A stretch of 64,000 bases of DNA from Chitinophagaceae bacterium UBA1930 (lineage in GTDB: Bacteria; Bacteroidota; Bacteroidia; Chitinophagales; Chitinophagaceae), in the NCBI GenBank assembly GCA_002337145.1, contig DDFK01000004.1, positions 124,001 through 188,000 of the forward strand. Direction: 5' to 3'. Shown piece after piece: positions 54,276 to 62,334 of the stretch. The notes under the pieces were generated by a model. The model saw nothing but the letters and a program-made list of their open reading frames with translations, was not told where the DNA came from and made no database searches. Made by a program: the position numbers and the translations under genes. How positions within the stretch are numbered: position 1 is the first letter of the stretch; every line of letters begins with the position of its first letter.

Positions 54276-54515
54276 CTATAACTGATGATTGTTTGTTGTG
54301 CTTGAAGACTGCACCGCAGACTTCTTTGCCTGCCTTGTTCTTTTGATCGCATAGCCTACACCTGCTGTTATCAGTAGTGAAAGGCCTCCGTCTACCGGCA
54401 CATCCGGATCACCTGGCGGATTATCAGGGCTATCAGCATGTGCAAGCATTGGTACAGCCAGTACAAGTAATAGCACACAAACAACGGTTATGTATTTGGT
54501 ATAGCGTAATTTCAT
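54276..54515 (-). CDS. Tiny PID-CTERM-like sorting-signal protein, variant
   Basis: A 79-residue protein with a signal peptide (ending LAHAD), a Pro/Asp-rich linker (SPDNPPGDPD) and a variant sorting signal VPVDGG, LSLLITAGVGYAI and basic residues (KRTRQAKK), followed by a longer polar tail (SAVQSSSTTNN) than its two relatives. Ile is replaced by Val in the core motif. It is directly downstream of the T9SS protein that starts at 57363, on the same strand and 37 bases away, repeating the gene order seen at 17976 and 52907. It converges with the response regulator gene, leaving about 80 bases between them. Confidence 0.78.
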   Translation of the reverse strand: MKLRYTKYITVVCVLLLVLAVPMLAHADSPDNPPGDPDVPVDGGLSLLITAGVGYAIKRTRQAKKSAVQSSSTTNNHQL

Positions 54516-54552
54516 GGTATTGTTTTGTTCCTTTTGTAATGTTTAACCAATG

Positions 54553-57363
54553 CTACTGTTTCACTATTTGCTGTGTGAACACTTTATTCCCTCCGCCCCA
54601 TACTTCCACTATATAGGCACCTGGTAGCAAATGCCCTGTATGTACCGTTACTGTGCCGGTTTCATCCCTGCTACCTATTGCCTGCGTTTTTACTACTTGT
54701 CCTAAAGTGTTGAGTAACCTTATTGTTTTGGCTGCTGTTCCTGGAATGCTGAAGCTCACTGTTAATTGATTGTTGAATGGGTTGGGGCCAAGTTTCACCT
54801 GTACTGCAGAGGTTGCAATTAATTGAATATTGCTACCCAATACAATCATAAACCTGTCTGCCGCTGATGAACCAGCATCCGCATTTACTGTAAAGTCATA
54901 ACTGTTCAATTGCGTCAGGTCTAGCTGTTGCCTGGTTCCCGTGTAACGATCTATCAAGGTGGCGGTAGTGGTATTCGTAAAGCCTGTTGCATCTATAGAA
55001 AAGTTATAATTTTCCTGCTTCATGCTTTGCATATTGCAATACAGGGTATCATTGGTTGCTGTTAATGGCCTGCCTTCTATACTCAATATTTTTCCATCCC
55101 TGTTCCATCCGATCGTTTCATTGAAGTTGGTGAATTTACTTGCATCTTCTTTTCCTACGCCTGCTGAATAGGCACTACCAAATATAGCTACGGCTCCATC
55201 AGCAAAATCTGTAGGCTGTGCCACAGTGCCATGATAGATGTTCATGTTCAATTGGGCAGTGGAGTTGGCTGTCCTGAATACGGTATTGGCCGTTCTGGTA
55301 CTGAAAGAAGTGACTTTGTCCGATTCCTTAATGGTGAATGCAGGGTCATTGCCTGATGCATCATTCTGTATAAAAAATGCCTGGCCCGATTGTATGATGT
55401 TGGCCTGTTGCTGGCCAATATTGGGCGATTTGGTAATTCCATCAGATGTAACAAAAACCTTTAGGTTGGCATCGTAAACGGTATAGGAAGTAGACAGGTT
55501 GTCCGTCGTAACCGAAGCCGTACTCCAAGCAATGGCACATGCAAAAGGGTTTGCTATCAGGTTATATTTATTAGCCCCCCTTGTTAAATTCAATGTACCT
55601 GGTGTGCCACCGTTGGTAGCAAAAGTTACATAACCAACTGCTAAGCTGCCGCGGGCACGTAAGGTAGTGGCTTGTGGGGCAGCACTGCCGGCACCCACCG
55701 TTCTGTCGCCTCTTACAAAAAGTAGGTAACCCGTACCTGTACCAAGGGTTGTGCTGTTGGTATTGGCCAGGCTCACCCATTTGCTGCCGGTAACATTGGC
55801 ATCATTATAAGTAAAAATGCTGGAAGTACCCGAAGCACTGGCAAAATCAAAGCCATTGCCTGTGCCAGAGCCGGAAATCTGTGTGCCGTAACCAACAATG
55901 GCAGCACCAGCTTCCTGCCAGCTTTCGCGTATGGTAGGGCTGTTTAACGGGCTGGTCACTAAGGTATAGCCCCTAGCTGCATGTGCCGGTATATAACGCT
56001 CTACGGTTACATTGGTGGCGTTAAGCAGGTAGTTGCTCAAATTGCCGTCAAAACTGCCTATCCCTGCCGTACCGTTAACGGTACTCTTTAATATAAGCGG
56101 GTTGTTGTTGAGATTGAATGTTATACTGTTACCTTGGGCCTTTATCGTGGTTCCCGGTGCCAGTGCCATGCCAGCAGGATTACCATTGATAATAGTGGCG
56201 TTGCTATTGATTGTAATTGGACTAATTGCACCTGGGGTGGAGATGGTTTGCAAGGAACTACCACCGAATGTGACAGTGCTAGGAACCGTATTGCTAATGG
56301 AGAAAAAATTGAATGTGCACCCGGTACCTACTGTTATATTCCCTTTAATCACATGCCCTGGACTCCCCGTCAGGCCCCAGTTGAAAGTAGTAGAAGTGCC
56401 AGACAAAACGATATTGTCTACGCTTGCTGCATTGCTTCCCGTAACGGTGGTGCTTCCATTTACACTCAATTCAAAATTGCCATACTTGCGTCCGTCAAAA
56501 ACAGGTGCACCGGATGTCTGTTTAAAAAGGCTGCCGGTTTGGAAAACAACTTTTGAAGCAGGGGCCAATAACGCAAACGGATTTAAGCCGGCACTGACAG
56601 TGCAGGTAGAACCACTCGTAAAGGTTACGGCATTGGGCACACCCGCAGCAGTAAAAGCATTGCCGATAAAACCGTTGGACTGCGTAAACTTGCCAGTTGA
56701 ACCAAATGTGAAGGCAGCTGCACTGGCAGAATTTAACCGGTGCTGGTTAACGCTAAAATCAAGTGCACCTTCAATATCGCCTGTACTGCCGGCAGCCATA
56801 TAGAAACTAATAGGGGAGCTGGCATTAACAGTGACGGAAGAACTATTGTCAACATAGAATGCATTGGTGCCACCTGTCATTGTAAGCCTGGCATACTCCA
56901 TATAGCTGGTACCTGCAGGAATGCTGCCCCCGGTATTGGTGGTGGTTATTCTGTTGGAAGAAGTAACGGTAGCCACTTCCACCACTGTACCGTTGATGTT
57001 GATAAGGTCGCCAGGTACAAAATCGCTAAGAAAGGAAGTACCTACACCAGTAAGCGTAGTGCCGCTCCATGAAACCGTACCTGGCCCTGGTGTGCTACTG
57101 CTTGTTTGGAAAATGGCCGAGCAGTTATTCAGGAATACCATTTGGCCAATCACTTCCCGCGGACTGAAATTGGTAATATAGACTATTGATGAATTGCTGC
57201 CATCAAATATCAGTATATCATCGGGGAGGGGGTTGTAACGCATAGGCGACCAATTGCCGGGTTCATCCAAGTCACCCGATGCAAGTATCCAGGTGTACTG
57301 ATTCTGTGCATGACCATAGGATAGGGAACACAATAAAAAAGCAAGAAGTAAAACCTTTCTCAT
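54553..57363 (-). CDS. Secreted beta-rich T9SS cargo protein
   Basis: A 936-residue exported protein with a signal peptide (LLCSLSYGHAQ). The start of the mature chain (YTWILASGDLDEPGNWSPMR) and the Ser/Thr/Asn/Gly-rich repeats that follow (VTVNASSPISFYM, FELSVNGSTTVTG) mark it as a distant relative of the proteins at 8389 and 14842. A segment TVERYIPAHAARGYTLVTSPLN around 470 is the counterpart of the RFLGHPFN module there. The C-terminal part includes FTIKESDKVTSFSTR and ends in a T9SS type A sorting domain (about 860-936, KLGPNPFNNQLTVSF to FTQQIVKQ). No catalytic motif is seen. It is followed by a PID-CTERM-like gene. A surface structural role is inferred. Confidence 0.82.
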   Translation of the reverse strand: MRKVLLLAFLLCSLSYGHAQNQYTWILASGDLDEPGNWSPMRYNPLPDDILIFDGSNSSIVYITNFSPREVIGQMVFLNNCSAIFQTSSSTPGPGTVSWSGTTLTGVGTSFLSDFVPGDLININGTVVEVATVTSSNRITTTNTGGSIPAGTSYMEYARLTMTGGTNAFYVDNSSSVTVNASSPISFYMAAGSTGDIEGALDFSVNQHRLNSASAAAFTFGSTGKFTQSNGFIGNAFTAAGVPNAVTFTSGSTCTVSAGLNPFALLAPASKVVFQTGSLFKQTSGAPVFDGRKYGNFELSVNGSTTVTGSNAASVDNIVLSGTSTTFNWGLTGSPGHVIKGNITVGTGCTFNFFSISNTVPSTVTFGGSSLQTISTPGAISPITINSNATIINGNPAGMALAPGTTIKAQGNSITFNLNNNPLILKSTVNGTAGIGSFDGNLSNYLLNATNVTVERYIPAHAARGYTLVTSPLNSPTIRESWQEAGAAIVGYGTQISGSGTGNGFDFASASGTSSIFTYNDANVTGSKWVSLANTNSTTLGTGTGYLLFVRGDRTVGAGSAAPQATTLRARGSLAVGYVTFATNGGTPGTLNLTRGANKYNLIANPFACAIAWSTASVTTDNLSTSYTVYDANLKVFVTSDGITKSPNIGQQQANIIQSGQAFFIQNDASGNDPAFTIKESDKVTSFSTRTANTVFRTANSTAQLNMNIYHGTVAQPTDFADGAVAIFGSAYSAGVGKEDASKFTNFNETIGWNRDGKILSIEGRPLTATNDTLYCNMQSMKQENYNFSIDATGFTNTTTATLIDRYTGTRQQLDLTQLNSYDFTVNADAGSSAADRFMIVLGSNIQLIATSAVQVKLGPNPFNNQLTVSFSIPGTAAKTIRLLNTLGQVVKTQAIGSRDETGTVTVHTGHLLPGAYIVEVWGGGNKVFTQQIVKQ

Positions 57364-57621
57364 AAACAGGTTATTGTAGGATAAACGATTGATGCTTAAG
57401 CGAAAATAACTGCAAAATTCGATATGCCCTTATAGATAGTGCATCTACTTGAACTGTTCATCTATTGAGTGAAAGGTTTCTCTGTACAGAATGGGCCTAT
57501 GCATTTAGTCAGGTGGTAACTGTTGATGCCTTTATTGTGTCACCTAAATCCTTAAACAATCACCCAAGTACATCAATGAGTATCTTGGTATGGATGCCAT
57601 ATAGTTGGGCCTGTTCTGAAA
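57364..57621. other. Gap upstream of the T9SS protein gene
   Basis: Part of a 318-base stretch between two leftward genes. It should carry the promoter of the gene starting at 57363, but no clear -33/-7 pair was found. A short rightward frame across it has no protein-like features. The rest of the gap is the terminator of the next gene. Confidence 0.4.
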
Positions 57622-57658
57622 ATGGAAAAGCTGCAAGCATTTTTAATGCTTGCAGCTT
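57622..57658 (-). terminator. Terminator of the leftward propeller-like gene
   Basis: A perfect fourteen-base inverted repeat (arms 57628-57641 and 57645-57658, with GCTGCAAGCA as the core) and a three-base loop, beginning 24 bases after the stop of the gene at 57682. On the leftward strand it is followed by a short T-rich run. Confidence 0.75.
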
Positions 57659-57681
57659 CAGGTAAGATATCCTGCCACCTT

Positions 57682-60156
57682 CTATTGTTTAAAGAAGCGT
57701 TTTGTTTGGGTACCTGAGGCATTACTTATCCTCAGTAAGTATATCCCAGAAGAAAGGTTTTGAATGTTCAGTTCAACAATATTTCTGCCTTTAGCAATTT
57801 TCCCATCCTTATTGGATACAAGGGTGCCTTTTGCATCAAATATTTCAATCTTCAGTGATGTGGCCTTATCAGAGGTCAATGCTACGTTTATCTTGCTGGT
57901 TGCGGGGTTTGGAAAAAACTTGATTGCTGCATCCTCATTTGCTTTTATTGGACCAATCCCATTTTGCTTGATGTCACTATTGCCCTTTTTCAGATAATCA
58001 TCAAAATCAATGACTGGTGCAGTAATGGAGGAATAGTTGAATCCCCATAAATTGCCAAAACCATTCACGAAGCAAAGCGAATCCGCAAACACGAAATCCA
58101 TGGCCCTTCCAACATCGCCTACGATCATGTTCTCTACAATTGTTGTGTTACCCATGTTGTATGGAAAAGACTTGTTTCTATCTGTCAGGTCAACAACGTG
58201 CATCTCCACACCAGACTCACTTGGATTCACAGAAGAACCAGCGGAACTACAAGCCAATACCATATACTTTTTATCGGGGAAAAGGCCAATGGCACCAATT
58301 GCACCCGATGCAGCATATACAAGTTCTGCCCTTACTTCTGTGGAGTCATCAAGGCCTTTCTGAAAATAATCCGTAACCACCAGCAAACTGCCACCTGATG
58401 TTATATATGCATTGTTGCTGGTATCAATCGCAACATTGTATGCACCGCCAATTCCGGTACCATCAGGCCTAAGGACATTGTAATGGAAAAGCCTGTTGCT
58501 CGCTGTATCAAATGCCATCAGTTTATAATTATAGGGCACTGAAGTCTTACCACATGCAAGTACGATTGCCTTATTGCGTTGGTCAACATCCATGACCTTG
58601 TGGTCATAATAGTATTCAGAGAAAAGCGGGTCATAAACCGTTGTAACCGTATCTACCCTTGTATTCACAATGGCAAAACTGGTTTCATCTGCTATGGCAC
58701 CTGGTCTTAATCCTACGTTTACACCTGCGGCGGCAATTAACTTTGTACCATTTATGTTTTTCATGATACAGTTTGCTCCAAGTGGGTTGGGGAGCTTATA
58801 AGTGCTATATGCCTGTTTTGGATTGATATCAGTATTGTACTGCCAAGGCAATGCTGAACTGTATTTCTGTATAACGCTCCCCCCTCCAATATAAACCTCT
58901 TTGTAATTCTGGCTATTGGTAATTGCTGCGGCCGCTCCCATAACGTTTGCACCAAGTTTTGTAAGCTGGTGTGCAATAATATTATAGGTAAAGGCCTGTT
59001 GGGCTGCAGCACCATGTATGAATATGCTTTTTTGGCCTGTGGTACTGTCTATATATGGAGCAATGGTAGCAATGGGCTTGCCTACTTTCCTAACACAATT
59101 AGATAGGTTCTTGAACCCGGAATCCACACCGGCATTCTTGTAATAGAACTTGAAATCATCATTGTTGTACTCGGTTGTATAGTCGCTCACGGCATTCAAG
59201 GCCTTGGATGTCCAAATTCTTGAGGATACCCTTTTACCAGCAGGTGCCGCTGCTAAAGATAGTACCAGCCCACCACCAGAACTTGGAATGATTTCATGCG
59301 AGCCGCTTGCGTTGCGTATGTACACCTTATCCTCTCCATAAGTATCTATATAAAAATAGCCAACATGCACGTAGCCACCACCTGTACCGCTCAATAGATC
59401 TACTGCTTTCACTTCATTGGTGGCATTGTTGATGGCAAACAGCACATGATTGTTGTTATTGACATTGTTGGCCTCTACGTATGTGTACACACTGTCCGTG
59501 GCAACATCCACGATATTGGTAAAGTCAGGATAGTTGGCGGATATGTATGCATTAAGGTTATAAGGGGAGCTTCCCGTATAAGCAAGTACATCGAAACTGC
59601 ATCCGTACTTGTACCTGAATGCATAGGCCGAACCACCCTCTTGCACAATGCCACAAACAGAGAAGTCGGCCCCGATGCCCAAGGCAGTTACCTTGCCACT
59701 AACGGATGAAGTATAGGGCTTGCCTAGGTCCACCGCAGTTTTGTTCCGCATGTCTATCCGTATCAAATGACCACCATCGCCTTCTGTGCCTACGTACAGG
59801 TTGCCATCAATACCACGTGCCGCAGCAGTGAAAGTAGCCAAATTATTACTGGATGGTTTTCCAAGATTAACGGTAACGTCGTTTCCGGCAAAATCCTTCA
59901 CTGTTGCATTGGTACATTGCCCGTTGAGGGCTATGAAAACTGCCTGGAAGTTCTGCGTATTGGAGCCGCCCTCTTCACCGATATCGATCAAAACGGCTAT
60001 GGTGTCGCAGGAACCAGTATTTGTGAACCTTGACTGCATGGCCTTGAGGTCCACCACATTGCTTTTTACAAAAGGTTCCCCATAGGATTGGAGTTTGGGT
60101 TGAGCAAAAGAAAGGTTGACTGCACAGAGAAGTGCAATCAGAAGTAATGTTTTCAT
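57682..60156 (-). CDS. Secreted propeller-like T9SS cargo protein
   Basis: An 824-residue exported protein (signal peptide MKTLLLIALLCAVNLSFAQ). The central 600 residues contain repeated phrases such as GIDGNLYVGTEGDGGHLIRID, KEVYIGGGSVIQKY, NNAYITSGGSLLVV and FPDKKYMVLACSS, which suggest beta-propeller blades of a type seen in proteins of unknown binding function. It ends in a T9SS type A sorting domain (about 748-824, IKFFPNPATSKINVALTS to TQTKRFFKQ). No catalytic residues are recognised. It is a single leftward gene with its own terminator, and a 31-base dyad lies 82 bases upstream of the start. The role could be adhesion, glycan binding or enzyme; this is unresolved. Confidence 0.78.
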   Translation of the reverse strand: MKTLLLIALLCAVNLSFAQPKLQSYGEPFVKSNVVDLKAMQSRFTNTGSCDTIAVLIDIGEEGGSNTQNFQAVFIALNGQCTNATVKDFAGNDVTVNLGKPSSNNLATFTAAARGIDGNLYVGTEGDGGHLIRIDMRNKTAVDLGKPYTSSVSGKVTALGIGADFSVCGIVQEGGSAYAFRYKYGCSFDVLAYTGSSPYNLNAYISANYPDFTNIVDVATDSVYTYVEANNVNNNNHVLFAINNATNEVKAVDLLSGTGGGYVHVGYFYIDTYGEDKVYIRNASGSHEIIPSSGGGLVLSLAAAPAGKRVSSRIWTSKALNAVSDYTTEYNNDDFKFYYKNAGVDSGFKNLSNCVRKVGKPIATIAPYIDSTTGQKSIFIHGAAAQQAFTYNIIAHQLTKLGANVMGAAAAITNSQNYKEVYIGGGSVIQKYSSALPWQYNTDINPKQAYSTYKLPNPLGANCIMKNINGTKLIAAAGVNVGLRPGAIADETSFAIVNTRVDTVTTVYDPLFSEYYYDHKVMDVDQRNKAIVLACGKTSVPYNYKLMAFDTASNRLFHYNVLRPDGTGIGGAYNVAIDTSNNAYITSGGSLLVVTDYFQKGLDDSTEVRAELVYAASGAIGAIGLFPDKKYMVLACSSAGSSVNPSESGVEMHVVDLTDRNKSFPYNMGNTTIVENMIVGDVGRAMDFVFADSLCFVNGFGNLWGFNYSSITAPVIDFDDYLKKGNSDIKQNGIGPIKANEDAAIKFFPNPATSKINVALTSDKATSLKIEIFDAKGTLVSNKDGKIAKGRNIVELNIQNLSSGIYLLRISNASGTQTKRFFKQ

Positions 60157-60237
60157 AGTTCAGTGTTTTGGTGAACCATGAAGCAAAACAATATTTTTAA
60201 AAAGCCATCACTGCTTACTCGATTTTTTTTATATTAC

Positions 60238-60268
60238 GTACAAACACGTATAGCATGCGTATTTGTAC
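60238..60268. promoter_or_regulatory. 31-base imperfect dyad
   Basis: Near-perfect inverted repeat with fourteen-base arms (outer seven bases GTACAAA and TTTGTAC exact) and two imperfect pairs. On the rightward strand it runs straight into eight T, like a terminator, but no rightward gene precedes it. It lies 82 bases upstream of the leftward T9SS gene and could be an operator. Confidence 0.45.
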
Positions 60269-60352
60269 TTTTTTTTGTTCATCCTATAAGTATTTGAATA
60301 TTTTTCCATATCCCTACCGCTATATCAGTGGAGCCATGTGCAGATGCTGTGC

Positions 60353-60392
60353 AAATAAAAAAGCACCTACAACTATAAATGTGTAAGTGCTT
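60353..60392 (-). terminator. Terminator of tRNA-Arg
   Basis: Eleven-pair stem between 60361-60371 and 60382-60392 (leftward strand AAGCACTTACA with TGTAGGTGCTT, one G-T pair), followed leftward by TTTT and further T/A bases. It starts eight bases after the tRNA CCA end. Confidence 0.82.
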
Positions 60393-60399
60393 GATGTTC

Positions 60400-60476
60400 T
60401 GGTGACCGCGTCAGGATTCAAACCTGAAACCTTCTGATCCGTAGTCAGATGCTCTATTCAGTTGAGCTACGCAGCC
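60400..60476 (-). tRNA. tRNA-Arg(ACG)
   Basis: On the leftward strand a complete cloverleaf runs from G at 60476 to an encoded CCA at 60402-60400. The acceptor arm is GGCTGCG with CGCGGTC, the D arm has TAGCTCAACTGAATAGAGCA, the anticodon arm is TCTGA-CTACGGA-TCAGA, and the T arm is TCAGG-TTTGAAT-CCTGA. The anticodon ACG (60442-60440) reads CGU and, after the usual A-to-I change, CGC and CGA. Its own terminator follows. Confidence 0.95.
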
Positions 60477-60520
60477 ATTTCCCTATTCGGGGCTGCAAAT
60501 ATAGGGGACTCATTTTTAAT

Positions 60521-61303
60521 TTACAAATCATAAATGCCCGCAGCCGATTTTTCCAATAAAGATTTTGGTAACAACCATGCAAAAAACACGGCCAGCTTGT
60601 TTACAAAGCCAGTAACCACTTCTGCTTTTCTGGCAAACATTCCATTTATTGCAATGGCTGCAACTTCCTGTGGCTGCATGTTAAACTTAGCAGCCATTTT
60701 TTGTGCCTTGGCACTGGTAACTTTTGCCCTGTTGGGAAAATCAGTTTCCGTTGCACCCGGACAAACTGCCGTAACAGAAACATGGCTATGCTTTAGCTCG
60801 TAACGCAAACCACGGCTAAAGCTTAAAATAAAGGCCTTACTTGCAGCATACACATTCAGCCCTGGTACTGCCTGGTAAGCTGCACCACTGGCCACATTCA
60901 TTATATAGGCGGCATTCTGCTGTTTCAATTGCGGTAATAACAAGTAGCTTAACTCCAATGGAACGGTCATGTTCAACTGCATCATGTTTTTGTGTTCCGT
61001 TAGCGGGTAATTTTCTAAAGCACCGCTAAGTCCGTAACCTGCATTGTTAATAAGTATGTTGATGCTGTATTGCTTCTGCACTGTCCAATCCACTATTTTT
61101 CTTGCAGCATCATTCTCGGTCAGGTCAATGGCCAGGTAATCGGCCGAAACTTTATACTCGTTGGTCAGTCTTTCTGCAACCTGCTGTAGCAGTTGCTCAT
61201 TTCTTGCTATCAGTAAAACATGAATGCCACGTTTGGCCAGTTCCGCTGCCAAAGCATAGCCAATGCCTTTGCTGGCACCTGTAATTAAAGCATATTGTTG
61301 CAT
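60521..61303 (-). CDS. Short-chain dehydrogenase/reductase (SDR)
   Basis: A 260-residue cytoplasmic oxidoreductase of the classical SDR family. The nucleotide-binding motif TGASKGIG (8-15), NNAG (86-89), and the catalytic S139, Y152 and K156 (VASG, YAASK) are all present. The residues after strand 2 (LLIARNEQLL) carry an Arg, which favours NADP(H). The C-terminal part (VVTGFVNKLAVFFAWLLPKSLLEKSA) is hydrophobic and suggests membrane association, as in enzymes of the DltE/YqjQ-like group acting on lipids or ketoacyl-like substrates. The substrate is unknown. It is 70 bases downstream of the PhyH gene on the same strand and may be co-transcribed with it. Confidence 0.9.
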   Translation of the reverse strand: MQQYALITGASKGIGYALAAELAKRGIHVLLIARNEQLLQQVAERLTNEYKVSADYLAIDLTENDAARKIVDWTVQKQYSINILINNAGYGLSGALENYPLTEHKNMMQLNMTVPLELSYLLLPQLKQQNAAYIMNVASGAAYQAVPGLNVYAASKAFILSFSRGLRYELKHSHVSVTAVCPGATETDFPNRAKVTSAKAQKMAAKFNMQPQEVAAIAINGMFARKAEVVTGFVNKLAVFFAWLLPKSLLEKSAAGIYDL

Positions 61304-61372
61304 GTTGATGTTGAAATTTAAAAGGCCAACAAATGTTGTTGGCCCTTGTAAAAATATATTTTTTCATGAAGG

Positions 61373-62185
61373 TTAGTGATGCACCTTTCCTGTGAACTTA
61401 TGATAAAAAGGTGTCTTGCTTTTTTCGTGCTTCGGGTTGTATTTTCCGGTAATGATGGGTATGTACATTACACGTCTGCGGCTTGCTTCGCCAAACAGCG
61501 GCGACTGTTTTACGCGGTGCCAGGTGCGGCCATCATGCACGGTCAAATCGCCAGCATAAATATCAAAGCCAACTTCCCTGCTGTCATCGTTGTTGTCAAT
61601 AAAATACTTTTTGCCAAATAGTAATTTCAGCATGTTTTGTTTATGTGTGCCAGGCAATACACGCAGGCCACCATTATCAAATAAACAGGTATCCAAATGT
61701 AGGCCCACATTCAGCATGGGCATTATTTTCTGACCGAGAAACAGGTCCCTTGGGCTATCGGTATGCCAGCCCATTTGGGTAAAGGTACTGTTGGGTGTAT
61801 TGATGTAATTATTGATAACCAGCCCATCTTTTTCATTTTCACCAATCCTTCCTTCATACGATCCCAATAAGCCAGTAAGGGCCTGAAGCTTAGGCTCATC
61901 AAGCAATTGGTGCAAGGGTTCGCTATACAGCGAAGTGAAGCATAACCTTTGTAAAGTCAGGTTGCCATTTTCATCCTTGCCAAATTTTAGGGGTATGCCA
62001 TTAACCTTTTCTTTCTTTTCGGCCAGCCATTCTTTTTCTAGTCTTTTCAGTTCGCTTATATATAAATCAATCTTGTCACGACTAAGAAAATTGCGAAAGA
62101 TTATTACACCATTCTCATCAAAAAAGTCTAGCTGCTCCTGTGTTAATGAGTCTCCCAGTTCAAAATTGCAATTCCATTTTTTCAT
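61373..62185 (-). CDS. Phytanoyl-CoA dioxygenase (PhyH) family protein
   Basis: A 270-residue cytoplasmic Fe(II)/2-oxoglutarate-dependent oxygenase. The double-stranded beta-helix carries the metal-binding triad: H141 and D143 in GWHTDSPRD, and a distal His, probably H223 in DGRTWHRV, followed by an Arg cluster (EASRRRVM) that can bind 2-oxoglutarate. The N-terminal part (FFDENGVIIFRNFLS) is typical of PhyH-family proteins. Members hydroxylate diverse small molecules or lipids, and the substrate cannot be predicted. It is divergent from the BamA/TamA-like gene and lies upstream of the SDR gene, which suggests a shared small pathway. Confidence 0.88.
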   Translation of the reverse strand: MKKWNCNFELGDSLTQEQLDFFDENGVIIFRNFLSRDKIDLYISELKRLEKEWLAEKKEKVNGIPLKFGKDENGNLTLQRLCFTSLYSEPLHQLLDEPKLQALTGLLGSYEGRIGENEKDGLVINNYINTPNSTFTQMGWHTDSPRDLFLGQKIMPMLNVGLHLDTCLFDNGGLRVLPGTHKQNMLKLLFGKKYFIDNNDDSREVGFDIYAGDLTVHDGRTWHRVKQSPLFGEASRRRVMYIPIITGKYNPKHEKSKTPFYHKFTGKVHH

Positions 62186-62334
62186 TCTTACGCAGTTAAA
62201 GGGTCTTTATCAGTTTGTAATGTTAAGAAATTATTACAAAAATGTAAAGATAAGGTGATTAAAAAAAGCCGTTGAACCTTTTTTATAAGGATATTAAGTT
62301 TTTTCTTTTGCCATAGATATTATATTGCAATGCT

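Noticed and set aside
56033..56803. 256-codon rightward frame
   Set aside because: It is antisense to the repetitive T9SS protein at 54553-57363; Pro/Val/Leu-rich with no recognisable fold.
57465..57665. 66-codon rightward frame
   Set aside because: It runs through the perfect inverted repeat that ends the neighbouring leftward gene and has no protein-like pattern.
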